Source of the DNA: Paenalcaligenes hominis_A
GTDB lineage: Bacteria; Pseudomonadota; Gammaproteobacteria; Burkholderiales; Burkholderiaceae_B
DNA: 64,000 bases
Reading direction: 5' to 3'
Assembly (NCBI RefSeq): GCF_041359055.1
Contig: NZ_JBGJKZ010000001.1
Coordinates: 756,668-820,667, forward strand
Positions 1-9,121 of this stretch are shown here, in pieces (the stretch's first letter is position 1; the number at the start of each line of letters is the position of its first letter). A program made the position numbers and the translations under genes. The notes beneath the pieces are model-generated. The model was not told the origin of the DNA and did not search any database. It worked only from the letters and a program-made list of their open reading frames with translations.

Positions 1-2
1 AT

Positions 3-1889
3 GTATCTAATTTGCTGCTTGTATCCGCTGTACTACTAGAGTTAGGGTGGCCCATTTCTAAAATTGCCCGCTTAATGGCTACCTTGGGCCCCGTACCTGG
101 ACGCTTGGAAATTGTTAAACCATTAGCTGTAGGTACGCACCGTCCAGCGCCTTTGGCTGTGGTTGATTATGCGCATAGTCCCGATGCTTTAGAACGCGCT
201 CTGCTTTCATTGCGTGAAACAGCCGAGGTGCGCGGTGGTAAGATCTGGTGCGTGTTTGGGTGTGGTGGCGATCGCGATACGGCAAAGCGACCTCTGATGG
301 GTGCTATTGCTGATCGCTTAGCTGACGAGGTCGTGATCACCACTGATAACCCGCGCTCCGAAGACCCCCAACATATTATTCAGCAAATTGCAGCTGGCAT
401 GAGCACTCCACCTCATACGGAGTTAGATCGTGCCCAAGCTATTTTGCAGACATTGTGGTGGGCCGAGCCGAATGACATTGTGCTGATTGCAGGTAAAGGT
501 CATGAAACCTATCAGGAAATTAATGGGCAGCGTTCTGCTTTTGATGATCGTCATTGGGCCAGTTTTGCCTTGACGTGGCTACGAGGCTTGTCTATTTCTA
601 CAGACTCGCGTAGTGTGCAGCCCGGACAGCTTTTTGTTGCCTTACAAGGCGAAAGTTTTGATGGTCATGATTATGTGCAAACCGCTAAAGAAAAAGGCGC
701 AGTAGCAGCTGTAGTGGCCCATGCTGTAGATGTGGATGTGCCGCAGTTTATTTTGGGGGACACTCAGGCCGCATTAACCAAAGCCGCTACCTTATGGCGT
801 CGCCGTTTTACTATTCCTGTGGTGGCTGTTACCGGCAGCAATGGTAAAACCACCACCAAAGAAATGATTGCTGCTATTTTTACGGCTTGGTTAGGCGGTA
901 GCGATCAGTTTTTAGCCACTGCAGGCAATTTAAATAATCAAATTGGTGTGCCGTTGTCTGTGCTGCGTTTGCAAGCTGCGCATAAAGCTGCTGTGTTTGA
1001 GCTAGGGATGAATCATCCCGGCGAAATCCTACCTTTGGCTCATATTGCAGCTCCTACTATTGCACTCATTAATAACGCCCAACGAGAGCACCAAGAGTTC
1101 ATGCAATCGGTCGATGCAGTCGCAGCAGAAAACGGTACTGTACTGAGCGCATTAGACGATCAGGGCATTGCTGTTTTTCCCGCAGACGATACCTATACCG
1201 GGTTTTGGCATGACTTGGCTGGTGCACGTTCTACGCAATGTTTTGGTTTTAATGATGAGGCCCAAGTACGCGCGGATGCTATTCATGCCGATGCCAATGC
1301 GACTCAGTTTAAATTGCTGATCGCTACGGAAAGTGCCAATGTGCATCTTCCTGTGCCTGGTGTGCATAATTTACGCAATGCTTTAGCTGCTGCTGCATGT
1401 GCGGCTGCGGCTGGTGCGCCACTGGCTGCTATTGTGACAGGTCTTGAGTCCTTCCAAGCCGTAGAGGGGCGTATGCAAGTAAAGCATTTACCAAATGGTG
1501 TGTTGCTCATTGATGACAGTTATAATGCCAACCCTGATTCCGTCCGTGCCGCTATTGATGTGTTGGCGCAACTAGAGGGTAAAAAAGTGTTGGTTTTAGG
1601 GAATATGGCAGAAGTCGGTATAAATAGTGGTGCAGTGCATTCCGAGGTGGGGGCGTATGCACGTGAACTAGGCATCGATGTGTTGTTGGTTCATGGTCAT
1701 GAGGCGCTCAAAGCTGCCGAAGCATTTGGCAAGGGCGCAACTAGTTTTGATTCAGTGGAAAGCTTAACCGAGCAGCTCTTAAAGGAAATGCCCGCGCAAA
1801 CGCTAGTCAAAGGCTCACGAAGCACACGTATGGAGCGTGTGGTAGCCGCGCTAGAGGCTCATTTCGCGGAGAATCATTATGCTTCTTGA
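3..1889 (+). CDS. murEF: Bifunctional MurE-MurF ligase (5' partial)
   Basis: Fused peptidoglycan precursor ligase of the cytoplasm. The MurE part adds meso-diaminopimelate to UDP-MurNAc-L-Ala-D-Glu; the MurF part adds D-Ala-D-Ala to the resulting tripeptide. The frame is open to the left edge (in-frame codons from base 3 read VSNLLLV, typical of mid-MurE), so the true start and the MurE ATP site lie outside. Counting from base 12, the MurE C-terminal domain covers residues 1-190 with DNPR (112-115), the meso-DAP specificity motif, and GKGHETYQ (161-168). MurF follows almost without linker from about 192, with P-loop GSNGKTT (275-281) and NAQREHQEF (355-363). It overlaps mraY by 11 bases. The fusion is known to me from Bordetella and relatives. 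Function is secure; only the N-terminus is missing. Confidence 0.95.
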   Translation, partial: VSNLLLVSAVLLELGWPISKIARLMATLGPVPGRLEIVKPLAVGTHRPAPLAVVDYAHSPDALERALLSLRETAEVRGGKIWCVFGCGGDRDTAKRPLMGAIADRLADEVVITTDNPRSEDPQHIIQQIAAGMSTPPHTELDRAQAILQTLWWAEPNDIVLIAGKGHETYQEINGQRSAFDDRHWASFALTWLRGLSISTDSRSVQPGQLFVALQGESFDGHDYVQTAKEKGAVAAVVAHAVDVDVPQFILGDTQAALTKAATLWRRRFTIPVVAVTGSNGKTTTKEMIAAIFTAWLGGSDQFLATAGNLNNQIGVPLSVLRLQAAHKAAVFELGMNHPGEILPLAHIAAPTIALINNAQREHQEFMQSVDAVAAENGTVLSALDDQGIAVFPADDTYTGFWHDLAGARSTQCFGFNDEAQVRADAIHADANATQFKLLIATESANVHLPVPGVHNLRNALAAAACAAAAGAPLAAIVTGLESFQAVEGRMQVKHLPNGVLLIDDSYNANPDSVRAAIDVLAQLEGKKVLVLGNMAEVGINSGAVHSEVGAYARELGIDVLLVHGHEALKAAEAFGKGATSFDSVESLTEQLLKEMPAQTLVKGSRSTRMERVVAALEAHFAENHYAS

Positions 1890-3051
1890 GTTAGCGCGGT
1901 GGCTTGCTGAGTCTCATATCCGCGCTTTTGGGGTGTTTGAGTACATTACTTTACGAGCTGTATTAGCTTGTGCAACCTCATTAATTATTGGCTTATGGAG
2001 CGGCCCATGGGTTATTCGTCGCCTGACCGAGCTAAAAATTGGTCAGGCGGTTCGTACTTATGGGCCAGAGTCGCATCTACAAAAAAATGGCACGCCTACT
2101 ATGGGCGGAGTTCTGGTGCTTATTTCCATTGGCATCAGCACTATTTTATGGGCAGACTGGACTAATCGCTTTGTGTGGGTGGTTTTGCTTGTTACCTTTG
2201 GCTTTGGTTGGATTGGCTGGGCAGATGACTATAAAAAAGTAGTGCACCGTGACCCCGAAGGCATGTCTTCACGTCAAAAGTTTTTTTGGCAGGCATTAAT
2301 AGGTCTTGTGGCGTCAGTGTATTTAACTTTTGCCGTTTCCGCTCCAGATACGGCTGAGCTGTGGCCTTTATTCAAAAGCTGGGTCCTAAGCGGTTTTACT
2401 ATGCCGTTGCCAACTCAAGCAGATTTGATTGTGCCTTTCTTTAAAAGCATTAGTTATCCGTTAGGGGTATTAGGGTTTGCCGCTTTAACTTGGTTTGTGA
2501 TTGTTGGTTCCAGTAATGCCGTTAATTTAACCGATGGGCTAGACGGGCTAGCCATTATGCCTACTGTTATGGTGGGCAGTGCATTAGGTATTTTTGCGTA
2601 TGTGGTGGGTAGGGTGGATTACTCCAAGTACTTGCTGTTCCCATATATACCGGGTGCTTCAGAACTGATGGTAATTTGCGCAGCCATTGCGGGCGCAGGC
2701 TTAGCTTTTCTTTGGTTCAATGCCTACCCTGCCCAAGTATTTATGGGGGATGTAGGGGCCTTAGCTTTAGGTGGGGCTCTGGGTACCATTGCAGTCATTG
2801 TGCGCCAAGAAATTGTGTTTTTCATTATGGGTGGGGTATTTGTTGTAGAAACCCTTTCTGTGATGCTGCAGGTCACTTGGTTTAAATACACGAAAAAACG
2901 CTACGGAGAAGGGCGGCGCATTTTTAAAATGGCACCGTTACACCATCATTTTGAAGTCAGCGGTTGGAAAGAAACACAGGTGGTAGTGCGCTTCTGGATT
3001 ATTACCATGATGCTTGTTTTGGTTGGTCTCTCTACGCTTAAATTACGATGA
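1879..3051 (+). CDS. mraY: Phospho-MurNAc-pentapeptide transferase MraY
   Basis: Integral inner-membrane enzyme that transfers phospho-MurNAc-pentapeptide from UDP to undecaprenyl phosphate, making lipid I. The 390-residue length matches the proteobacterial family. Visible hallmarks are the early NGTPTMGG stretch, the Asp-rich WADDYKK motif, NLTDGLDGLA in the middle and the PLHHHFE histidine motif near the C-terminus, set among about ten hydrophobic segments. The start lies inside the end of murEF (11-base overlap) and the stop overlaps the murD start as ATGA, so translation is probably coupled. No internal promoter is obvious. Confidence 0.97.
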   Translation: MLLELARWLAESHIRAFGVFEYITLRAVLACATSLIIGLWSGPWVIRRLTELKIGQAVRTYGPESHLQKNGTPTMGGVLVLISIGISTILWADWTNRFVWVVLLVTFGFGWIGWADDYKKVVHRDPEGMSSRQKFFWQALIGLVASVYLTFAVSAPDTAELWPLFKSWVLSGFTMPLPTQADLIVPFFKSISYPLGVLGFAALTWFVIVGSSNAVNLTDGLDGLAIMPTVMVGSALGIFAYVVGRVDYSKYLLFPYIPGASELMVICAAIAGAGLAFLWFNAYPAQVFMGDVGALALGGALGTIAVIVRQEIVFFIMGGVFVVETLSVMLQVTWFKYTKKRYGEGRRIFKMAPLHHHFEVSGWKETQVVVRFWIITMMLVLVGLSTLKLR

Positions 3052-4511
3052 TAGAGCCTGTATTTACCACGTCTTCCAATGGTTATACCCTCATCCTAGG
3101 CTTAGGAGAAACAGGCTTGGCCGCAGCACATTGGTATTTGCAACAGCATTTGCCAATACGCGTGGCCGATACTCGCTTGTCATATCAGGTTAAAACGGAT
3201 GCCTTAGTGCAACAGTATGCAGGGGTAGCAATAGAGGTTGTATTAGGCGCACAGGCCTTAGCCCCTGCGGTATTAACAGGTGTGCAAACTGTAGTTATCA
3301 GTCCTGGTTTAGCGCCTACAGATCCTTTGGTTGCATCTTTGCTAGCTTTAGCTAAAGACCAAGACATACATGTGATTAGTGAAATAGAGCTGTTTGCTCA
3401 TGCTTTGTCTGATCTAGCACGCACGGGTTATCGCCCCACGGTGTTTGGTATAACCGGTACAAATGGCAAAACCACAGTAGTGCAACTTACTAAGCACATG
3501 CTAGAAGAAGCCGGGCAGCAGGTAGTGGCGGCAGGTAATATCAGCCCAGCGGCCCTCTCTGCTTTAGCAGAAGCCTATGCCAATCAACAATTGCCCGATT
3601 ATTGGATTATTGAGCTTTCTAGTTTTCAGCTTGAGCACACGTACAGCCTATCTTTGCACGCCGGTGTAGTACTAAACATCAGTCAAGACCATATCGATTG
3701 GCACGGGTCAATGCAGGCTTATAGTGCTGCCAAAGCCCATTTGTTCAGTATGTGTCAACACGTTATTGTGAATCGTGACGATCCGGTCACTATGGCTATG
3801 CCTAAACCTGGCATGCAGGTGCAAAGCTTTGGGTTAGACCTGCCGGTTGAAGCACACGATATGGGATTAGGAGCAAACCAAGAACAAGAATGGATTGTGA
3901 GCCTTACATCACAAGCTGGCACGCTAGATTATTTGTTGCCTGTTTCAGCATTAGCAATGACTGGGCGACATAATATAAGTAATGTTTTGGCTGCACTAAG
4001 CTTACTGCGGACTACGGACCTAGATTGGGATCCACTACTTCCTGTTCTACGTAATTACTATGGCGAGCCGCACCGTTGTCAGTTTGTGCGGGTGGTGCAG
4101 GGCGTAAGCTTTATTAATGACAGTAAAGGTACCAATGTGGGTGCTACTGTAGCTGCCATCGAGGGGCTAGGGCGTTCAATGGTGCTTATAGCGGGCGGTG
4201 TGGGCAAGGGCCAAGACTTTACTCCTTTGGCTGCTGCGTTGGCTCAAAGTGCATGTCGTGCCGTCGTACTTATCGGGCGCGATGCTTCCTTATTAGCGCA
4301 GGCTTTTGAAGCATTACCTATTCCGGTAGTGCAGGCAGTGGATTTACCTCACGCCGTGCAACAGGCTTTTGCATTTAGTCAGGCCGGTGACAGCGTGGTG
4401 TTATCGCCAGCTTGTGCGAGCTTAGATATGTTCAGTAGCTACATAGAGCGTGGTCATCAGTTTGAGGATGCGGTGGTCGAGTTAGCTCTGGACAAAGGAG
4501 AAGTGGCATGA
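3048..4511 (+). CDS. murD: UDP-N-acetylmuramoyl-L-alanine--D-glutamate ligase MurD
   Basis: Cytoplasmic Mur ligase that adds D-glutamate to UDP-MurNAc-L-Ala using ATP. At 487 residues it is a little longer than the E. coli enzyme (about 438). It shows the N-terminal nucleotide-binding fold (LGLGETGLAAAHW), the Mur ligase P-loop GITGTNGKTT near residue 132, the central-domain HIDWHGS motif and the C-terminal FINDSKGTNVGAT segment. It overlaps mraY and ftsW by 4 bases each (ATGA), within the dcw operon. Assignment is secure from motifs and position. Confidence 0.96.
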   Translation: MIEPVFTTSSNGYTLILGLGETGLAAAHWYLQQHLPIRVADTRLSYQVKTDALVQQYAGVAIEVVLGAQALAPAVLTGVQTVVISPGLAPTDPLVASLLALAKDQDIHVISEIELFAHALSDLARTGYRPTVFGITGTNGKTTVVQLTKHMLEEAGQQVVAAGNISPAALSALAEAYANQQLPDYWIIELSSFQLEHTYSLSLHAGVVLNISQDHIDWHGSMQAYSAAKAHLFSMCQHVIVNRDDPVTMAMPKPGMQVQSFGLDLPVEAHDMGLGANQEQEWIVSLTSQAGTLDYLLPVSALAMTGRHNISNVLAALSLLRTTDLDWDPLLPVLRNYYGEPHRCQFVRVVQGVSFINDSKGTNVGATVAAIEGLGRSMVLIAGGVGKGQDFTPLAAALAQSACRAVVLIGRDASLLAQAFEALPIPVVQAVDLPHAVQQAFAFSQAGDSVVLSPACASLDMFSSYIERGHQFEDAVVELALDKGEVA

Positions 4512-5704
4512 CACGTTTAGCCTCGTTAAACCAGCGTGTCCTAGGAAAACGCTCTCGTGCACGTACCGCAATGCCAAGCATAGACCTGCCATTACTGACT
4601 GTAGTGTGTATGTTGGCAGCTTTTGGCTTACTTATGGTGTATTCAGCATCTATTGCCTTAGCTGATGGGCCGCAGTATAGAAATTACGGGCATTACTACT
4701 TTATTATTCGCCACACTTTGTTTTTGACTTTGGGGGCTGTGCTAGCAGGCGCTGCATGTTTGGTTCCTATGCGTGTGTGGGAAAAGCTAGCCCTGCCTCT
4801 TTTCATTCTTGCTCTTGTGCTTTTGGTATTGGTCTTGATTCCTGGCATAGGGCGCGAGGTCAATGGCGCACGCCGGTGGATTCCTTTAGGGGTAGTTAAT
4901 TTTCAGCCTTCCGAATTGATGAAAGTAGCAATGCTTATGTTTGCTGCTTTATACGTAGTGCGAAAAAAGGAAACGATTTCTGAGTTTTGGCGTGGCTTTG
5001 TGCCTATTATGCTTGTGGTGGGCGGAGTAGGTGGCTTGCTTATTTTAGAGCCTGACTTAGGGGCTTTTGTGGTAACTGCTTGTATTGCCATGGGCGTAGT
5101 GTTTATTGGTGGGATTGCGCTGCGTTGGATGGTGGGCATGGTGGCTTTATTTGGTGGCATTGGTGCCATTATGATCTGGTTTGCACCGTGGCGTCGTGAA
5201 CGCTTGTTTGTGTATTTAGATCCCTGGAAGCCGGAAAATGCTTATGGCAGTGCGTATCAGTTGTCACACTCACTTATTGCCTTTGGTCGTGGTGAATGGA
5301 CCGGTGTCGGCTTAGGGTCAAGCGTAGAAAAGTTGCATTATTTACCTGAAGCGCATACAGACTTTATTGTGGCAGTGATTGGCGAAGAGCTTGGTTTTGT
5401 AGGGGTCAGCCTGCTTATTGTGGCGTTTGCTTTTGTTATTTGGCGTGCTTTTGAAATAGGGCGTCAAGCCATTGCCATGGAGCGTGTATTTAACGCCATG
5501 TTTGCTCAAGGTGTTGGCGTGTGGTTTGGGGTGCAAACCTTTATTAATATAGGGGTTTGTCTAGGTTTGTTACCTACCAAAGGTTTGACCCTACCTCTGG
5601 TTAGCTATGGTGGCTCAGCCACAATCATGAGCCTCATTGCGCTAGCACTTTTATTGCGTATCGATCATGAAAATCGAAATTTAATGCGAGGTATACGTCA
5701 ATGA
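4508..5704 (+). CDS. ftsW: Lipid II polymerase / division protein FtsW (SEDS family)
   Basis: SEDS-family membrane protein that polymerises septal peptidoglycan with a class B PBP at the divisome. The 398 residues contain about ten hydrophobic segments, starting at LTVVCMLAAFGLLMVYSAS. Family motifs visible are NGARRWIPLG with the following FQPSELMK, the large periplasmic-loop sequence with KLHYLPEAHTDFI, and the C-terminal GLTLPLVSYGGS. A basic cytoplasmic N-terminus of about 30 residues precedes the first segment. Position between murD and murG separates it from RodA. It overlaps both neighbours by 4 bases. Confidence 0.96.
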   Translation: MTRLASLNQRVLGKRSRARTAMPSIDLPLLTVVCMLAAFGLLMVYSASIALADGPQYRNYGHYYFIIRHTLFLTLGAVLAGAACLVPMRVWEKLALPLFILALVLLVLVLIPGIGREVNGARRWIPLGVVNFQPSELMKVAMLMFAALYVVRKKETISEFWRGFVPIMLVVGGVGGLLILEPDLGAFVVTACIAMGVVFIGGIALRWMVGMVALFGGIGAIMIWFAPWRRERLFVYLDPWKPENAYGSAYQLSHSLIAFGRGEWTGVGLGSSVEKLHYLPEAHTDFIVAVIGEELGFVGVSLLIVAFAFVIWRAFEIGRQAIAMERVFNAMFAQGVGVWFGVQTFINIGVCLGLLPTKGLTLPLVSYGGSATIMSLIALALLLRIDHENRNLMRGIRQ

Positions 5705-6771
5705 GTCGCTCAATTGTGATTATGGCCGGAGGCACAGGAGGGCATATTATGCCGGGGCTGGCGGTGGCTCATCATCTACGAGCCCAAGGGTGGCGCGTGT
5801 ATTGGCTTGGCAATCCAGAGCGCATGGAAGGGCGTCTTGTTAAAGAACACGGCTTTCCCTTATTGCCTTTGCATTTTTCTGGGGTACGAGGCAAAGGATT
5901 AAGCGCTTTGTTTCAGTTACCTCTGCGCTTGTTTGCTGCATGTTTAGAGGCTCGCAAAGCGCTGCGTGAAGCGCAGCCGCAGGTTGTGTTAGGCATGGGT
6001 GGCTACGTGGCTTTCCCGGGAGGCCTAATGGCTAAGCTGATGGGCATTCCTTTGGTGGTTCACGAGCAAAATGCAATTGGTGGTACAGCAAACCGGTATT
6101 TAGCTAAAATAGCTCGCCAAAGCTTAGTAGGTTTTCCTGGGGCCTTGCCAGGGGCGGTCATGGTTGGAAATCCGGTGCGCAAAGCCTTTACGCGCCAAGC
6201 ACCACCTCTAGAACGCTATCAGGCCCGTAAAAAAACTTTACAAATCTTAGTATTAGGTGGCAGCTTAGGTGCTGCTCCTTTGAATAAAATTATACCCGCC
6301 GCGTTAGCGCGCATTTCGGCCGAGCATCGCCCTCAGGTGGTGCATCAAACGGGCGAGGCCCATACAGAATCCGTTCAGCAAAACTATGATGCGTTACAGG
6401 TACAAGCTCAAGTGGTTCCGTTTATTGCAGATGTGGCGTCTGCGATGGCGGCTGCAGATGTAGTGGTTTGCCGAGCTGGGGCAATGACCGTAGCCGAAGT
6501 GGCTGCTGTAGGTGTGGCAGCACTTTTTGTGCCTTTGCCTCATGCCATCGATGACCATCAGACAGCCAATGCTAACTACCTAAGCGACTGTGATGCGGCG
6601 TGGTTACAACCTCAAGCTCAATTTACGGTGGAATGGTTAGCTCAATGGCTACAGACTATTACTCGAGCAGAGCTGCAAAAGCGAGCTATCCATGCGCAAG
6701 AGCATTCATTTGTGGATGCAACAGAAAAAATAGCGAATACGTGCATACGTTTAGCTAAAGGAAATTCATGA
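5701..6771 (+). CDS. murG: Lipid II synthase MurG (UDP-GlcNAc transferase)
   Basis: Peripheral inner-membrane GT28 glycosyltransferase that adds GlcNAc to lipid I, giving lipid II. The N-terminal glycine-rich loop MAGGTGGHIMPGLA (residues 8-21) binds the lipid-linked acceptor. HEQNAIGG, the second-domain LGGSLGA loop and the VVCRAGAMTVAEV donor-binding segment are all intact. Length 356 residues is normal. Starts with an ATGA overlap to ftsW and ends with one to murC. Confidence 0.97.
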   Translation: MSRSIVIMAGGTGGHIMPGLAVAHHLRAQGWRVYWLGNPERMEGRLVKEHGFPLLPLHFSGVRGKGLSALFQLPLRLFAACLEARKALREAQPQVVLGMGGYVAFPGGLMAKLMGIPLVVHEQNAIGGTANRYLAKIARQSLVGFPGALPGAVMVGNPVRKAFTRQAPPLERYQARKKTLQILVLGGSLGAAPLNKIIPAALARISAEHRPQVVHQTGEAHTESVQQNYDALQVQAQVVPFIADVASAMAAADVVVCRAGAMTVAEVAAVGVAALFVPLPHAIDDHQTANANYLSDCDAAWLQPQAQFTVEWLAQWLQTITRAELQKRAIHAQEHSFVDATEKIANTCIRLAKGNS

Positions 6772-8177
6772 AACATCGTATTCAACACATTCATTTTGTC
6801 GGCATAGGTGGCTCTGGAATGAGCGGAATTGCCGAAGTGTTGCTTAATTTAGGCTACGCCATTAGTGGTTCTGATATTCAAGAGTCAGCGGTAACCCGTC
6901 GTTTGGAAAGCTTAGGCGCGCGAATTATTATTGGGCATCATGCTGATAACGTTAAAGGCATGGGTGCTATTGTAGTGTCTACCGCTATAGGAAACGAGAA
7001 CCCCGAGGTTTTAGCCGCTCGTGCTTTACGGATTCCGGTGGTGCCTCGTGCCTTGATGTTGACTGAGCTGATGCGTTTAAAACGGGGTATTGCCGTAGCA
7101 GGTACGCATGGTAAAACCACAACCACTAGTTTAGTTGCCAGTATTTTGGCTACAGGTGGGCTTGACCCCACTTTTGTGATTGGTGGTCGTTTGAATTCAG
7201 CTGGAGCGAATGCCCGTTTAGGTCAGGGTGAGTACATTGTCGTAGAGGCCGATGAGTCTGATGCTTCGTTTTTAAATCTGCTTCCTGTTATGGCAATCAT
7301 CACCAATATAGATGTAGACCATATGGACACCTATGGGCATGATGTAGCACGTTTAAAAAGTGCTTTTATCGATTTTACCCAACGTTTACCCTTTTATGGC
7401 AGTGCAGTGCTTTGTGTGGACGACCCCAATGTACGCGAGATCATTCCCTTTGTATCGCGTCCCGTAACCACCTATGGCATAGACAATACCGAAGCTCAGG
7501 TTCGAGCTGTTGATATTCGTCATGTAGGGACCAAAATGCATTTCGAAGTAGAGCGTCAAGGTAGCGCTGGCGCTTTACCTGTGCTTTCCGTCAGTTTGAA
7601 TCTACCTGGTAAGCACAATGTGCTCAATGCTTTAGCGGCCATAGCCGTAGCGACTGAGCTGGGGGTAAGTGATGCCGATATCGCTGCAGCATTGGATACT
7701 TTTACTGGAGTCGGACGGCGCTTCACACAGTATGGTGATCTACCTGTTTCTGAAGCGGCTGGCGGGGGGCATTACACCTTAGTGGATGATTACGGTCATC
7801 ACCCCAACGAAATGCAAGCGACTCTAGAAGCAGCACGTGGCGCTTGGCCCAATAGACGCTTGGTATTGGCATTTCAACCACATCGTTATACGCGCACCCG
7901 CGACTGCTTCGAGGATTTTGTCCGTGTGTTGAGTCAAGCCGATGCAGTGTTACTGAGCGAGGTCTATCCCGCTGGTGAAGAGCGCATTGTGGCTGCGGAT
8001 GGTCGTGCTTTAGCACGTGCCATACGTGTGGCAGGTCGTGTAGAGCCCGTTTTCGTCGAGCAAATTAGCGATTTGGCCGAATCTATCCAGAGCTTTGTGC
8101 GTGCTGATGATGTGGTGGTTTTAATGGGTGCAGGTTCAATTAGTCGTGTGGCAGGGCAACTTAAGGAAGGGCTATGA
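6768..8177 (+). CDS. murC: UDP-N-acetylmuramate--L-alanine ligase MurC
   Basis: First Mur ligase of the pathway; it adds L-Ala to UDP-MurNAc in the cytoplasm with ATP hydrolysis. The 469-residue protein has the N-terminal UDP-binding loop HFVGIGGSGMSGIAEVL, the P-loop GTHGKTTTTS, the central EADESDASFLNL segment and the C-terminal DDYGHHP and FQPHRYTRT motifs diagnostic of MurC. It sits between murG and ddlB with 4-base overlaps on both sides, as in other betaproteobacterial dcw clusters. Confidence 0.97.
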   Translation: MKHRIQHIHFVGIGGSGMSGIAEVLLNLGYAISGSDIQESAVTRRLESLGARIIIGHHADNVKGMGAIVVSTAIGNENPEVLAARALRIPVVPRALMLTELMRLKRGIAVAGTHGKTTTTSLVASILATGGLDPTFVIGGRLNSAGANARLGQGEYIVVEADESDASFLNLLPVMAIITNIDVDHMDTYGHDVARLKSAFIDFTQRLPFYGSAVLCVDDPNVREIIPFVSRPVTTYGIDNTEAQVRAVDIRHVGTKMHFEVERQGSAGALPVLSVSLNLPGKHNVLNALAAIAVATELGVSDADIAAALDTFTGVGRRFTQYGDLPVSEAAGGGHYTLVDDYGHHPNEMQATLEAARGAWPNRRLVLAFQPHRYTRTRDCFEDFVRVLSQADAVLLSEVYPAGEERIVAADGRALARAIRVAGRVEPVFVEQISDLAESIQSFVRADDVVVLMGAGSISRVAGQLKEGL

Positions 8178-9121
8178 AAGAGCTAGGTAAGGTTGGCGTT
8201 ATTTATGGCGGAGTTTCTGCAGAACGTGAGGTTTCGCTCATGTCTGGCACAGGTGTTCATCAGGCTTTGCTAGCGAAAGGGGTGGATGCACACCTGTTTG
8301 ATACGCAAACCCAAAGTTTGGCTGAATTAGCTCAAGCGCAATTTGATCGTGTTTTTATTACATTACATGGCCGTTTTGGCGAGGATGGTACCTTACAAGG
8401 AGCCCTAGAGCTATTAGGTATTCCTTATACAGGCAGCGGGCCAATGGCATCAGCGCTAGCCATGGATAAAGTCATGACCAAACGAATTTGGTTGCAACAT
8501 GGCTTACCCACCCCTGAGTTTGCTGTATTAAAAAATCAGCGCGACCTGAAAGGGCTATGCGACCGTTTGGCTTTGCCTTTTATTATGAAACCTGCTCACG
8601 AAGGCTCTACCGTTGGTTTTAGTCGCTTAGATCATGCCGATCAAGTCGAAGCCGCTTTTGCTTTAGCCCAGCGTTTTGATGCTTCAGTGTTAGCAGAGCG
8701 ATTTATTCAGGGGCGTGAGTTAACCGTACCTGTATTAGGTAGCGCAGATCAAGCGCGTGCATTACCTGTAATTGAAATTGTAGCCCCGGGTGGTAACTAC
8801 GACTTTGAAAACAAGTATTACAGTGATGAGACTCAGTACTTCTGTCCCGCCGATTTAAGTCCCGAGTTGACCACACAGATTCAAACCCTAGCACGCGATG
8901 CGTATTTGGCAGTAGGTTGCGAGGGCTGGGGACGTGTGGATTTTATGCTTGACCAAATGGGTCAACCGTGGTTGCTCGAGGTAAATACTTCGCCTGGTAT
9001 GACTAGTCACTCTTTAGTGCCCATGGCTGCTAAAGCCGTAGGCCTAAGTTACGAGCAGCTTTGTGTGGAAATCGCCCAGAGTGCTAGTTTAAAATTGAAA
9101 GCGGTGGCTAGAACAGCATAA
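8174..9121 (+). CDS. ddlB: D-alanine--D-alanine ligase DdlB
   Basis: ATP-grasp ligase that joins two D-alanines for the MurF step. 315 residues. The N-terminal GGVSAEREVSLMSG motif, ITLHGRFGEDGTLQG, the ATP-grasp segment FIMKPAHEGSTVGF and the metal/ATP-binding end LLEVNTSPGMTSHSL are all present. Position inside the dcw cluster supports the DdlB rather than DdlA name. The stop overlaps the ftsQ start by one base (TAATG), which suggests translational re-initiation. Confidence 0.96.
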   Translation: MKELGKVGVIYGGVSAEREVSLMSGTGVHQALLAKGVDAHLFDTQTQSLAELAQAQFDRVFITLHGRFGEDGTLQGALELLGIPYTGSGPMASALAMDKVMTKRIWLQHGLPTPEFAVLKNQRDLKGLCDRLALPFIMKPAHEGSTVGFSRLDHADQVEAAFALAQRFDASVLAERFIQGRELTVPVLGSADQARALPVIEIVAPGGNYDFENKYYSDETQYFCPADLSPELTTQIQTLARDAYLAVGCEGWGRVDFMLDQMGQPWLLEVNTSPGMTSHSLVPMAAKAVGLSYEQLCVEIAQSASLKLKAVARTA

